DNA of 64,000 bases. Source: Methanothrix harundinacea 6Ac (GTDB lineage Archaea > Halobacteriota > Methanosarcinia > Methanotrichales > Methanotrichaceae). Numbering within the stretch: position 1 is the first letter of the stretch; each line of letters begins with the position of its first letter. The stretch lies in contig NC_017527.1 of NCBI RefSeq assembly GCF_000235565.1, positions 2,480,001 through 2,544,000 on the forward strand, given 5' to 3'. Under the pieces are notes generated by a model. That model did no database searches, was not told the DNA's origin, and worked only from the letters and a program-made list of their open reading frames with translations. Positions 23,860 through 32,385 of this stretch are shown one piece after another. The translations under genes and the position numbers were made by a program.

Positions 23860-25364
23860 AGCGACCCCCTCCTGCCGTAGAGCCTGCTTAAGTGGTCGCT
23901 GGTGACCATCCCCACCACCCGGTGGTCCTTGTCCACCACCGGGAGGGCCGAGATCTTGTGGTGGTGGAGCTTCCGCGCCGCAAGCTCCATCGGCTCGTCG
24001 GGGCTGGCGATGAAGACCTTCCTCGTCATCATCTCGGAGATGTGAGAGGTCTTGCCGCTGGCCACCGCCTTGGATACGTCCCAGGCGGTGACCATCCCGA
24101 TCAGCCTCCCCTCCTCCGAGACTACCGGGAGGTGGTCGAAGGGCCCACCGACGATCATCGCCGACGCCTCCTGGATGCTGATCTCCTCGCGAGCCGTCGC
24201 CACCTCGGTGCTCATGACGTCCCTCACCAGGAGGAACTCCTTCGTCTGCTTCATGGGGCTGTTTCTGCCCTTCGCAGGGAGGGGCTCCACCGGAGCCGAT
24301 AGGAGGAACTCGCCCCTCCGGATGGAATCTCCGAGGGCAGAAGCCACCTTCCTCGCCACGTGGCGGCTGGAGAGGGCGGAGGCCCTCACCTCAGCCCCGT
24401 CGATCTCGACGGCCCCGGAGTAGAGCTGCTCGTAGTTCACCCGCCTCACCGTCGGCCGGTCCCTCCTCGGGACGCCGTAGTCGATGATCTCGGTGACGAT
24501 ATCCCTGTCCCTGACGGCGGTCTTCTCGGCGATCCCTTCATTGAGGACTGGTATCGGGACCCCCAGGCCGACGTAGAGGCTGGGACCGTAGTCCTGGAAG
24601 GTGGCGGCCCTGAGAAACTCGGCGCTCATCTCCTTCAGATCCCCCTTCACCATCAGGGTGGCAAACCCGCTCTGGGGGAGGTGCTGGGTCCCCGACCCTA
24701 TGATATGCCCCTGGGCCCCGCCGAGGAAGATCCTCGCCCCGACCCCTATGTACTCGAAGTCGGGGTCGTTTGGTATCGGCGAAAGGCTGCCAGCCCCGCT
24801 GTAGCTGACGTTCCCGCAGCGGGGGAGGAGGGTCCCCATGTAGGTGTGGAGCGTCCTCTCGGTGGAGTTGGTGGCTGCCGCGTACCTCTCGTAAGAGTTT
24901 CTGGGGTTTACCATGATCGCCTGGTTGAAGTCCTCGAGGCGGAGGGTCGTCTCCAGGTCGGAGCGGGGGTAGCAGTCGGTGACCGCGCCCTGGGCCCGGA
25001 GCTCCACCTCCCGTCCGGAGACGAGGTCCTCCATGACGTGGGCTCCGCCGTACTCATCTCCCCGGTCCTCGGACGGCTGGGTGGCTCCCAAAAAGAGGTC
25101 GACGGCCGCAACCCCGCCGTACGCCTCCACGTTGTTCAGCCAGGCTCTGGAGATCTTTATCGGCGGATCGCTGTGGCCGGTGTTGAGAAAGAGACCGGAG
25201 GAGCACATGGCCCCGAAGGTGCCGGTGGTGACGACGTCCACCTCGCGGACTGCACCGTCGGTGCCGAGCTCGTCCACCAGGTCCGGCATCTCCTCCGCAG
25301 TGACCACCCGAACGCTGCCGTCCCGGATGCGTTCGTTGATCTCCGACAACGATTTCTCCTGCAC
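23856..25364 (-). CDS. DUF39 homocysteine-biosynthesis protein with two CBS domains
   Basis: A 502-residue protein. Residues ~1-360 are the DUF39 domain (VTTGTFGAMCSSGLFLN, GGAQGHIIGSGTQHLP, GVGARIFLGG). Residues ~378-495 are two CBS repeats (MSTEVATAREEISIQEA, MTRKVFIASPDEPMELAARK) that could bind an adenosyl ligand for control. The orthologous pair in M. acetivorans is required for homocysteine formation. The start is GTG at 25364 with GAGGGTGG upstream, and a TATA-like CTTTAATACC lies near 25390. Confidence 0.9.
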   Translation of the reverse strand: MQEKSLSEINERIRDGSVRVVTAEEMPDLVDELGTDGAVREVDVVTTGTFGAMCSSGLFLNTGHSDPPIKISRAWLNNVEAYGGVAAVDLFLGATQPSEDRGDEYGGAHVMEDLVSGREVELRAQGAVTDCYPRSDLETTLRLEDFNQAIMVNPRNSYERYAAATNSTERTLHTYMGTLLPRCGNVSYSGAGSLSPIPNDPDFEYIGVGARIFLGGAQGHIIGSGTQHLPQSGFATLMVKGDLKEMSAEFLRAATFQDYGPSLYVGLGVPIPVLNEGIAEKTAVRDRDIVTEIIDYGVPRRDRPTVRRVNYEQLYSGAVEIDGAEVRASALSSRHVARKVASALGDSIRRGEFLLSAPVEPLPAKGRNSPMKQTKEFLLVRDVMSTEVATAREEISIQEASAMIVGGPFDHLPVVSEEGRLIGMVTAWDVSKAVASGKTSHISEMMTRKVFIASPDEPMELAARKLHHHKISALPVVDKDHRVVGMVTSDHLSRLYGRRGSL

Positions 25365-25456
25365 AAGCCCACCCTCTGAAGGCGGGAGGTATTAAAGGCT
25401 TGTGGGGTCTCCGGGCTCAACATCGTTATCTGGGATTACGGGAATGGGACACGAAG

Positions 25457-26950
25457 ATGTTAGGCAAAAGGATAGTCCTCACCAGCGACGCCACCATGAT
25501 GAGCAACTACAACGGGGGAGTAATGCTCGGTTTTGCGGCGATCCTCCCTGCGGCGATGATCCAGGAGAGGATATTTCGTTGGCTCTTCTGCCCGCCCGTC
25601 GAGGCGGCGCCCGACGGCTCCGCCCTCCTCGCCCCCTGCGGGATGAGGAAGGTGGAGGCAGCCCTCCTGGAGGCGGGCTTCTCCAGGGACGAGGTGATGG
25701 TGGCCCACCCCGACCACCTCGATAAGGCCATCGGCCCCGATACCGAGATCGTCGGGATCGGCCACGACGACCCCCTGGGGAAGATCGCCACCCGGGAGAT
25801 CGAGGAGATGATAAACCGGGGCCCCCCCTTAAACAGGACGAAGTTTCTGGAGCTTCTGGACCATCCCCTCATAAGAGAGCACAGGCCGAAGGTCGTCATC
25901 GGAGGGAACGGCTCCTGGGAGCTCCGGGGCGAGGATGAACGGGTCGATCACATCTACCTAGGCGAGGGGGAGAGGACCTTCCCATCGATCTGCAGAAAGA
26001 TCATCTCCGGCGAGGAGGTCCCGGAGGAGGTCGAGGGGGAGGTCGTCCCCGGCGAAGAGATCCCCGTCAACCGGGGCGCCACCGTCGGGGGGATCGTCGA
26101 GATCGGGCGGGGCTGCTGGCGGGGCTGCTCCTTCTGCTCGCCCACCATGCGCAGGCCCCGCCACCGCCCCGTCTCCAGGATAATCGAGGACGCCTCGGTC
26201 AACCTCGGGGCGGGGCAGAGGGACCTGATCCTCCACTCCGAGGACGCCTTCACCTACGGCTCCGTCGGCACGGAGCCCAACCCCGAGAAGCTCCTCGACC
26301 TCTTCCGGCAGGTGAAGGCGCTCGGCCCCCGGACCGTCGACGTCTCCCACGTCAGCCTCGCCTCGGCCTATCACAGCCAGAGCCTGCTGGCGGAGATCTC
26401 CGAGATCGTGGGGATCGGGGCCGGTCAGAGGTACATGTCTGCCTGGATCGGGATCGAGACCGGCAGCCCCCGGCTCCTCGCAAAGCACATGAAGAAGAAG
26501 ACGCATCCTGCCCCCCTGGAGGCCTGGCCCGAGATGGTGAGGGATTGCTACGCCCTCTTTCAGGACCACTCCTGGCTCCCGGTGGCGAGCCTCGTCCTGG
26601 GGCTCCCCGGGGAGACGGCGTCGGATGTGGTCCTTACGACGGAGCTGGTGGAGTCGCTGAAGGACCACGTCGGCCTCATCCTCCCCCTCTTCTTCACCCC
26701 CATCGGGGAGACCCACCTCGGGAAGGCCCGGGGCTTCGGGAGGGACCGGGCCACCCCAGAGCACTGGGAGCTGGTGGGGACATGCCTGGAGTACAACCTC
26801 CGCCACCTGAAGTCGCTTCACAGCTATTACAGCGAGAGGATGACGGCGGGGTTGGGCCAGCACCTGGCCCTCCGGGGGATGAACATCCTCGCGGACTTCG
26901 CCCTCAAGAAATATCTCGGAAGGATGAAGCGGGGGGAGCCTCCCAACTGA
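25457..26950 (+). CDS. radical SAM protein with N-terminal cobalamin-binding-like domain, function unknown
   Basis: About 497 residues. The first ~170 residues resemble the Rossmann/B12-binding-like module of class B radical SAM enzymes (PDTEIVGIGHDDPLGK, then PKVVIGGNGSWEL). The radical SAM motif is CWRGCSFC (CX3CX2C), followed by HSEDAFTYG and the SAM-binding GIETGSPRLLAKHMKKK. The reaction is unknown; the architecture resembles archaeal methylases and lipid-modifying enzymes. The start at 25457 (MLGKRIVLTSDATMMSNYNG) is preferred over the 19-codon upstream extension, which looks non-coding. Confidence 0.82.
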   Translation: MLGKRIVLTSDATMMSNYNGGVMLGFAAILPAAMIQERIFRWLFCPPVEAAPDGSALLAPCGMRKVEAALLEAGFSRDEVMVAHPDHLDKAIGPDTEIVGIGHDDPLGKIATREIEEMINRGPPLNRTKFLELLDHPLIREHRPKVVIGGNGSWELRGEDERVDHIYLGEGERTFPSICRKIISGEEVPEEVEGEVVPGEEIPVNRGATVGGIVEIGRGCWRGCSFCSPTMRRPRHRPVSRIIEDASVNLGAGQRDLILHSEDAFTYGSVGTEPNPEKLLDLFRQVKALGPRTVDVSHVSLASAYHSQSLLAEISEIVGIGAGQRYMSAWIGIETGSPRLLAKHMKKKTHPAPLEAWPEMVRDCYALFQDHSWLPVASLVLGLPGETASDVVLTTELVESLKDHVGLILPLFFTPIGETHLGKARGFGRDRATPEHWELVGTCLEYNLRHLKSLHSYYSERMTAGLGQHLALRGMNILADFALKKYLGRMKRGEPPN

Positions 26951-26964
26951 AGAATCGATATGGA

Positions 26965-27279
26965 TCAATAAGTTTCGAGGACCGAGCTGACGATCACCTT
27001 GTGGTCGGGCTTGAGGGAGTAGACGTTGTGGTCTCCCGAGACGTCGATGCTGAGGATCCCGAGCCTGGTGTTCATGAGGCCGACCATCGCCGATACGCCC
27101 CGATAGCTCACCTCGAACCCCTCCTGGTCGAGATAAGTGTAGACCTCCTCGGTGGTGAAAGACCTGTCATGCAAGAACAGCTTCAGGACAGCCTTCCGGA
27201 TGCCCATCCCGTCGCGCTTGAGGTAGTTTTTCAGGCGCTCACGGATCTGATCTTCATGTTTTCGAACGCTAGCCTCCAT
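26965..27279 (-). CDS. small winged-helix protein (DUF2551-like)
   Basis: A 104-residue protein with a winged helix-turn-helix pattern: GIRKAVLKLFLHDRSFTTEE as helices 1-2, GFEVSYRGVSAMVGLMNTRL as the recognition region and NVYSLKPDHKVIV as the wing. It matches a small family known mainly from methanogens (DUF2551). A TATA box CCTTTATAAG at about 27319-27328 lies inside the end of the upstream radical SAM gene, so it likely has its own transcript. Targets unknown. Confidence 0.72.
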   Translation of the reverse strand: MEASVRKHEDQIRERLKNYLKRDGMGIRKAVLKLFLHDRSFTTEEVYTYLDQEGFEVSYRGVSAMVGLMNTRLGILSIDVSGDHNVYSLKPDHKVIVSSVLETY

Positions 27280-27317
27280 CCTGTAAGCTCACCGCCTCTA
27301 CGTTTACAGCTTTGGAC

Positions 27318-28412
27318 TTATAAAGGTATTCTCTCCACCACCGGCCCGCCCTCGATCGGGTACCTCTCCTCCAGGGCGAGCTCCCACCCCATCGGCTCGA
27401 GCTCCTGGACTATATCCTCCAGGATCCATCCGGCGATCTCGATCCTCCCCTCGGAGATGGAGTACAACTCCTCCGGGACCCCCAATCCCTTCAGCCTCTC
27501 GACGGCGGAGGCGAGGCCGAGCCCAGCGATTCCGGCCCCTGCTCCGTCAGCCCCACCGGCCTCGTCGCAGGGCAGGATCACGCCGTAGATGAGAGTCCCG
27601 TCCTCGGTTGCGAGGTCGAAGGGGCGGGCCGTCCTCTCCGCCCGCCGCTTCAGCCTTTCTCGGAGCTGGACGGCGTCCTTGAAGGCTGAGGAGCAGTAGT
27701 GGACCCGAAGCCCCTCGACTCGAAAGTGCTCTGCTGCAAGCTCGCTCCCAACGGCACCGCAGCCGTAGTCCTGGGATCTGAAGCCCAGCCGTCTCAGAGC
27801 CTCTTGGTTCGTCTCGGAGAACTCCAGCTCGTTGAGGTTGAGGAAGGCATCGGCCCTCCGGACGGCCTCGACGATCGCCGGAGCCGGCCCCAAAGCCGGG
27901 ATCTCGACCCCGGCGAGGAGCCCCAGGGCTTTGGCGTCGAGGAGGGTTTTGTAGAGCCATCCCGGCTCCGACCACTCGGACATTGGGGGATGGAACCTGA
28001 TCTCGTCGAGGCCGGCCTCGGCCAGATCCCGAAGAGAAGAGGGGCCGGGCTTCGATCCCGTATAGAGGTGGATGTGGTGTTCCTCCCCGAACTCCCCCTT
28101 CAGGGCCCGGATCGACTTCAATACAAACTCCATCTTCAGGAGCGGCTCGCCGCCGGTGATCCCCGTCCCCAGGGCGCCGATGGCGTGGGCCTCCTCGATT
28201 ATCTCGGAGTCGGACTCTGCCCGCCGCTCGTTGGCGTAGGCGATGTCAATCCCTCGCCGCTCCTCTGAAAGGGGGCAGTAGAAGCAGCCCCTATCGCAGA
28301 CGCCGGTGACGAACAAGACCAGGGATGCGCCCTGGCGGCAGATCCGGCAGCCTGGGGAGAGGTAGCTACTGAAAGAGCCCGTAAACTCCGAGACCCACTC
28401 CCGATCGGTCAT
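27318..28412 (-). CDS. radical SAM protein of the PflA-related (COG2108-like) group
   Basis: About 364 residues. The cluster motif is CDRGCFYCP and the downstream GITGGEPLL is the radical SAM GGE motif. Further cysteines occur in GCRICRQG before the core and GCGAVG later. Archaeal proteins of this type are described only as related to pyruvate formate-lyase activating enzyme; the substrate is unknown. A GTG or ATG further upstream is possible, but the TATA-like CTATTTAACC near 28437-28446 and GAGGAGG support ATG 28412 (MTDREWVSEFTGSF). Confidence 0.8.
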   Translation of the reverse strand: MTDREWVSEFTGSFSSYLSPGCRICRQGASLVLFVTGVCDRGCFYCPLSEERRGIDIAYANERRAESDSEIIEEAHAIGALGTGITGGEPLLKMEFVLKSIRALKGEFGEEHHIHLYTGSKPGPSSLRDLAEAGLDEIRFHPPMSEWSEPGWLYKTLLDAKALGLLAGVEIPALGPAPAIVEAVRRADAFLNLNELEFSETNQEALRRLGFRSQDYGCGAVGSELAAEHFRVEGLRVHYCSSAFKDAVQLRERLKRRAERTARPFDLATEDGTLIYGVILPCDEAGGADGAGAGIAGLGLASAVERLKGLGVPEELYSISEGRIEIAGWILEDIVQELEPMGWELALEERYPIEGGPVVERIPL

Positions 28413-28446
28413 ATCGGGGGCAGAAGCCCCCTCCTCGGTTAAATAG
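28413..28446 (-). promoter_or_regulatory. TATA-like element, ribosome site and hairpin before the radical SAM gene
   Basis: In minus-strand order: CTATTTAACC, GAGGAGG, a perfect GGGGGC-TTCT-GCCCCC hairpin (28416-28431), then GAT-ATG. The ribosome site is ~20 bases from the ATG unless the hairpin folds, which would bring them to about normal distance. Confidence 0.5.
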
Positions 28447-28578
28447 GTTTGGAGCCGCCGTCCCGGAGCCATTTGAAGATCAGCCGCCCCCCGAGGAAGG
28501 CGGGGCCGAGAAGCTCCGGCAGAGAGGGAGAAGAGAGGCCGGAGAGAGGGAAAAAGATGAAAGAAAGGAGAGGAGCCG

Positions 28579-29919
28579 CTACATCCCGCCGCCCATCATG
28601 GGGCCGAACTTCTTCATCATCCGCTTCATCCCCATCTTGTTCATCCCCCGCATCCCCTTGAGGGCCTTCTGCATCGCCTTGTGGGACTTTAAGAGCTCCC
28701 GGACCAGCTCCGGCGGAGTACCACTGCCCCGGGAGATCCGCTTGATCCGGGAGGCGGTGATGATCTTGGGGTCCTCCAATTCCGCCTCCGTCATGGAGGA
28801 CATGATCACCCGGTACTTCTCGAGCCGGTCCTTGGTGACCTGGTACTCCTGGTCGGAGAGGTCGAGCCCCATCCCGCCGAGGGGGAGCATCTGCATGATC
28901 TGCTTCAGGGGGCCCATCTTGTTGATCGCCTCCATCTGCTTGCACATGTCCTTCAGGGTGAACTTGCCCCGCATCAGGGCCTCGACGTCCACCTCCTCCT
29001 CGACCTTCGTCTCCTGGGCCCGCTCGATGAGGGTCTTGATGTCCCCCATCCCCAGGAGGCGGGATATGAACCGGTCGGCCTCGAACCTTTCGAGGTCATT
29101 GGGGGTCTCGCCGACCCCGATGAAGGCGACCGAGGAGTTGGTCTCGGCGACGGCGGACATGGCGCCGCCCCCCTTGGCGGTCCCGTCGAGCTTGGTGATG
29201 ATGACCCCTGTAATTCCAACGGCCTTGTTGAAGGCCTTCGCCTGCTCGCTCGCCTGCTGGCCGAGGGCTGCGTCCATGACCAGGAGCTTGTGGTCGGCGG
29301 CGACGACGGCGTCGATATCCATCATCTCCTGGATGAGATCCTTCTCCAGGGCGTGTCTTCCGGCGGTGTCGACGATCACGATGTCGTACTTCCTCGACGC
29401 CTCCAGGCCGCGCCTGGCGACGGCGGGGGCGTCGGGGTTCCCCTTCTCGCCGTAGAAGAAGACCCCCTGCTTCTCGCATAACGCCTTCAGCTGGTCGAAG
29501 GCGCCGGCCCTGAAGGTGTCAGCGCAGACGACCGCCGAGCGGAGCCCCTTCCTCTGGAAGAAGGTGGCGAGCTTCGCCGCGGTGGTGGTTTTACCACTGC
29601 CCTGAAGGCCGACGAGCATGATCGTCTGCTTCTCCAGGGTGACCGGAGAGCTTTTGCCGACGAGGTTGATCAGCTCCTGGTAGACGATGTTGATGACGTG
29701 CTCCCTCGGGTTCATCCCCGGGGCGGGCTTCTCGGAGAGGGCCCGGTCCCGGATCCGGTTGGAGAGGTTCATCACCAGCTTGACGTTGACGTCCGCCTGG
29801 AGGAGGGCCCGCTGGATCTCCCTCACCGCCTCGTCGACGACCTGCTTATCTATCCTGCTGGCGGAGGCGATCTTCTTCAGCGCCCCCCTCAGCGACCCGC
29901 CAAGGCTGTCCAGAACCAT
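28579..29919 (-). CDS. srp54: signal recognition particle protein SRP54
   Basis: A 446-residue SRP GTPase. The N domain (residues 1-90) is followed by the G domain with [37 protein letters not shown] and the [12 protein letters not shown] motif. The M domain after residue ~300 ends in a methionine-rich tail ([20 protein letters not shown]) that binds signal sequences. The length and order match archaeal SRP54. It lies downstream of tRNA-Arg on the same strand. Confidence 0.97.
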   Translation of the reverse strand: MVLDSLGGSLRGALKKIASASRIDKQVVDEAVREIQRALLQADVNVKLVMNLSNRIRDRALSEKPAPGMNPREHVINIVYQELINLVGKSSPVTLEKQTIMLVGLQGSGKTTTAAKLATFFQRKGLRSAVVCADTFRAGAFDQLKALCEKQGVFFYGEKGNPDAPAVARRGLEASRKYDIVIVDTAGRHALEKDLIQEMMDIDAVVAADHKLLVMDAALGQQASEQAKAFNKAVGITGVIITKLDGTAKGGGAMSAVAETNSSVAFIGVGETPNDLERFEADRFISRLLGMGDIKTLIERAQETKVEEEVDVEALMRGKFTLKDMCKQMEAINKMGPLKQIMQMLPLGGMGLDLSDQEYQVTKDRLEKYRVIMSSMTEAELEDPKIITASRIKRISRGSGTPPELVRELLKSHKAMQKALKGMRGMNKMGMKRMMKKFGPMMGGGM

Positions 29920-29955
29920 TTAGATCAAGCCATCCGGAGATTTGTCCAGAAATAA

Positions 29956-30046
29956 CGTCCCGACCGGGATTCGAACCCGGGTCTGAGGCTCTCTGCGCTG
30001 CCCTCGGCTCCGCAGGCCTCTAGGATGTCCACTACCCTATCGGGAC
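29956..30046 (-). tRNA. tRNA-Arg(GCG) with a 19-nt intron
   Basis: Acceptor strands GTCCCGA and TCGGGAC pair perfectly, and the T arm is CCGGG-TTCGAAT-CCCGG. Position 37 falls exactly at 30010 when counted from the 5' end. With stem GAGGC/GCCTC and loop CTGCGGA the anticodon is GCG (Arg). The extra 19 bases (29991-30009) lie between positions 37 and 38, the normal archaeal intron site. The mature length would be 72 nt plus CCA, which is not encoded. A class II reading with a long variable arm fits worse. Confidence 0.85.
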
Positions 30047-30074
30047 CCGATGCCGGGTAGGACGGTTATGGTAA

Positions 30075-30884
30075 TTAAGCCTGTTGATTTGAGGACCCCC
30101 GCCCGCGGCAGGCCTGGAAGGTCCTCACCGCCCTCAGAAACTCGATCCTCCCGAACTCGGGCCAGTAGGGGGAGCAGAAGTGGACGGGGGACCGGGAGCC
30201 GTTCGCCTGCCAGGGGAGGAAGTTGGAGGTCCTCATCTCTCCGCCGGTCCTGATTATCAGGTCCACCCGGGGCAGGGGAGCCTCCCCCGGGGGGTAGAGG
30301 TGGGACGCCACGACGTTCTCGTCGACGTCCCGGGGGTCGAGCCCCCCCTCCCTCACCGCCCCGGCGAGGGAGCGGGCGGCGTCGGCGATCTCGCTCTTTC
30401 CGCCGTAGGCGAGGGCGAGGTTGAAGTACATACCGTCGTAGCCCCGGGTCGCCTCCTCCACCTTCCGGATCGCCTCCTGGAGGCGGCCGGGGAGGAGGGC
30501 GGTCCTCCCGATGGCCCTCACCCGGATCCGGTTCTTGTGGACCTTCTCCGATCCGGCCAGCTCCAGAAGCTTCCGCTCCACCAGGCGGAAGAGGTAATCC
30601 TTCTCCGCCTCGTCCCGGTCGAAGTTCTCGGTGGAGAAGGTGTATACGGAGAGGTGCTTTATCCCCAGCTCCAGACACCAGTCCGCCACCATCTCCGTCG
30701 TCTCGGCGCCCCTGCTATGTCCTTCGAAGTTGGGGACGCCCCGCATCCTGGCGTAGCGGCGGTTACCGTCCTGGATTATGGCCACGTGCCCGGGGACTTC
30801 GCCCCTCAGAGCCCGCCTCAAGAGGACGTCCCTGTAGAGGGGCCGGAGGAGGCGGGAGGCGAGGGGCCATCGGCAGAGATCCAT
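30075..30884 (-). CDS. uppS: cis-prenyltransferase (UppS family)
   Basis: A ~269-residue polyprenyl diphosphate synthase that builds the lipid carrier for glycan assembly. The substrate-binding motif is HVAIIQDGNRRYARMRG, where archaeal members have Arg-Arg-Tyr in place of Gly-Arg-Trp. SVYTFSTENFDRDEAE and the RTGGEMRTSNFLPWQ motif follow. The first GTG/ATG codons overlap the ribosome site GAGGTG. The ATG at 30884 is at the right distance. TATA-like CTTTTAAATAG lies near 30906-30918. Confidence 0.93.
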   Translation of the reverse strand: MDLCRWPLASRLLRPLYRDVLLRRALRGEVPGHVAIIQDGNRRYARMRGVPNFEGHSRGAETTEMVADWCLELGIKHLSVYTFSTENFDRDEAEKDYLFRLVERKLLELAGSEKVHKNRIRVRAIGRTALLPGRLQEAIRKVEEATRGYDGMYFNLALAYGGKSEIADAARSLAGAVREGGLDPRDVDENVVASHLYPPGEAPLPRVDLIIRTGGEMRTSNFLPWQANGSRSPVHFCSPYWPEFGRIEFLRAVRTFQACRGRGSSNQQA

Positions 30885-31019
30885 CTCCATCACCTCATCG
30901 AGTTACTATTTAAAAGGTCCTCCTGAAGATAAAGGAACCTCTCCAGAACCCTTTCGCCCCGCCCTCCGGGGGATTTCGAGGAAAAATACTAATAGGCATG
31001 GAGTCGTGGGGGAGATTGA

Positions 31020-31093
31020 GGGCCCGTGGTCTAGGTGGTTATGACATCGCCTTCACACGGCGGGGATCACGCGTTCGAATCGCGTCGGGCCCA
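31020..31093 (+). tRNA. tRNA-Val(CAC)
   Basis: A complete 74-nt tRNA. The acceptor pairs GGGCCCG with CGGGCCC, discriminator A. The anticodon stem TCGCC/GGCGG encloses loop TTCACAC, giving anticodon CAC, and the T arm is ACGCG-TTCGAAT-CGCGT. No intron. CCA is not encoded. An A/T-rich AAAAATACTAATAGG lies about 25-35 bases upstream as promoter. Confidence 0.95.
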
Positions 31094-31226
31094 TCAACTC
31101 TTCTGGTCACAAGCTTTAACTATCATATCCTGCCATTAGCACTGCTGAATGAACTTCAGGTTATCCGCCCCCAGATGTCGGATTTGAAGCTTGATTCGTT
31201 CCCCAGAGGTGGTATACTGGCAAATT

Positions 31227-31546
31227 ATGCGAGCACAAAACGGAAACGGGATGCCCAAGGTCCGGAGATAGTGACCCGGGTCCGCCTCCCGCGAGCCCAC
31301 GATCGAGAGGTCTTCGGCTACGTCGAGACCCTCCTAGGCTCCAACAGGCTGAGGGTGAGGTGCCTCGACGGCAAGGAGAGGATGGCGAGGATTCCCGGCA
31401 AGATGAAGAAGAGGATATGGATCCGGGAAGGCGACGTGGTCATCGTCGTCCCCTGGGACTTTCAGGACGAGAAGGCCGACGTAGTATGGAGATATACCGG
31501 ACCTCAGGTTGATTACCTGGAGCGGAAGGGCTTCCTCAAAAGGTAG
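31227..31546 (+). CDS. translation initiation factor aIF1A, 5' end disturbed
   Basis: The S1-like OB fold of aIF1A is clear from VTRVRLPR through [38 protein letters not shown] and [19 protein letters not shown]. The 5' end is a problem. A natural-looking basic start, [12 protein letters not shown] from ATG 31227, is one base out of frame with the body. Adding one C near 31262 would fuse them as [14 protein letters not shown]. Otherwise translation must begin at GTG 31271. The longer in-frame reading runs back through tRNA-Val and is not credible. The RIO1 gene follows after two bases. Confidence 0.85.
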
Positions 31547-31548
31547 GC

Positions 31549-32334
31549 ATGACCGAGGAGTCCAAGAAAATCCGCCAGTTCGAGGCGAAGATCGACCTGT
31601 TGCGGGAGCGGATCAAAGATTCTGACGACTTTAAGGTCCAGGACGAGGTCTTCGACCGCCGCGCCCTGATGGACCTCTACGCCCTCGCTAGCAGGGGGGT
31701 GATCGGCTCCCTCGGGGGGGCGGTCAGCACCGGGAAGGAGGCGAACATCTTCCGCGCCAAGGGCGAAGACGGGTCCGACCTCGCCATAAAAATTTACAGG
31801 ATCAATACCAGCAACTTCAAGGCGATGCAGAACTACCTCCTGGGAGACCCCCGGTTCGGGTCGATCAAGGGGACGAAGAGGGCGGTCGTCGTCGCCTGGA
31901 CGAAGAAGGAGTTTCGAAACCTGAAGCGGGCTGAGGAGGTGGGGGTGAGGGTGCCCCATCCCATCGCCATGAGGGAGAACATCCTCGTCATGGAGATGGT
32001 GGGCGACGGCGACGCCCCGGCTCCCCAGATCAAGGACGTGGCCCTGGAGCCGGAGGAGGCGAAGCTCGCCCTCGATGAGATATCCGAGTACGTCTCAGTC
32101 CTCTACAACAGGGCGAACCTCGTCCACGCCGACCTGAGCGAGTTCAACATCCTCTACCGCCGGGGAGAGCCGGTGATCATCGACATGGGCCAGTCGGTGA
32201 CCCTGGATCATCCCATGGCCAGGAGCTTTCTGGATAGGGACATATCAAACCTGGCTCGCTTCTTCAAAAAGAGGTACGGGATCGGCTCGGAGGAGGAGAT
32301 CCGGGAGCGGATACGGGCCGGCCGGGGCGGTTGA
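31549..32334 (+). CDS. rio1: RIO1-type serine kinase/ATPase
   Basis: A 261-residue atypical kinase that acts in maturation of the small ribosomal subunit. It has the RIO1 nucleotide loop STGKEANIFRA, lysine in LAIKIYRI, catalytic LVHADLSEFNILY and the metal-binding IIDMGQSV. The short length is typical of archaeal RIO1. It starts two bases after aIF1A and is followed by the KH protein gene, its usual partner in archaea, so the three form a translation/ribosome-assembly unit. Confidence 0.95.
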   Translation: MTEESKKIRQFEAKIDLLRERIKDSDDFKVQDEVFDRRALMDLYALASRGVIGSLGGAVSTGKEANIFRAKGEDGSDLAIKIYRINTSNFKAMQNYLLGDPRFGSIKGTKRAVVVAWTKKEFRNLKRAEEVGVRVPHPIAMRENILVMEMVGDGDAPAPQIKDVALEPEEAKLALDEISEYVSVLYNRANLVHADLSEFNILYRRGEPVIIDMGQSVTLDHPMARSFLDRDISNLARFFKKRYGIGSEEEIRERIRAGRGG

Positions 32335-32385
32335 CTCTTATATCATAAGGACGATGACGGAACGCCTTCGCGGAGGCTGATATTC

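Noticed and set aside
29956-30046. Class II tRNA (Leu/Ser) with long variable arm
   Set aside because: The anticodon stem would have only three pairs, while the intron model gives exact numbering, a five-pair stem and a valid Arg anticodon.
30998-31226. In-frame 5' extension of aIF1A running back through tRNA-Val
   Set aside because: It would translate a tRNA gene and the extension shows no aIF1A-like sequence; the frame is open by chance.
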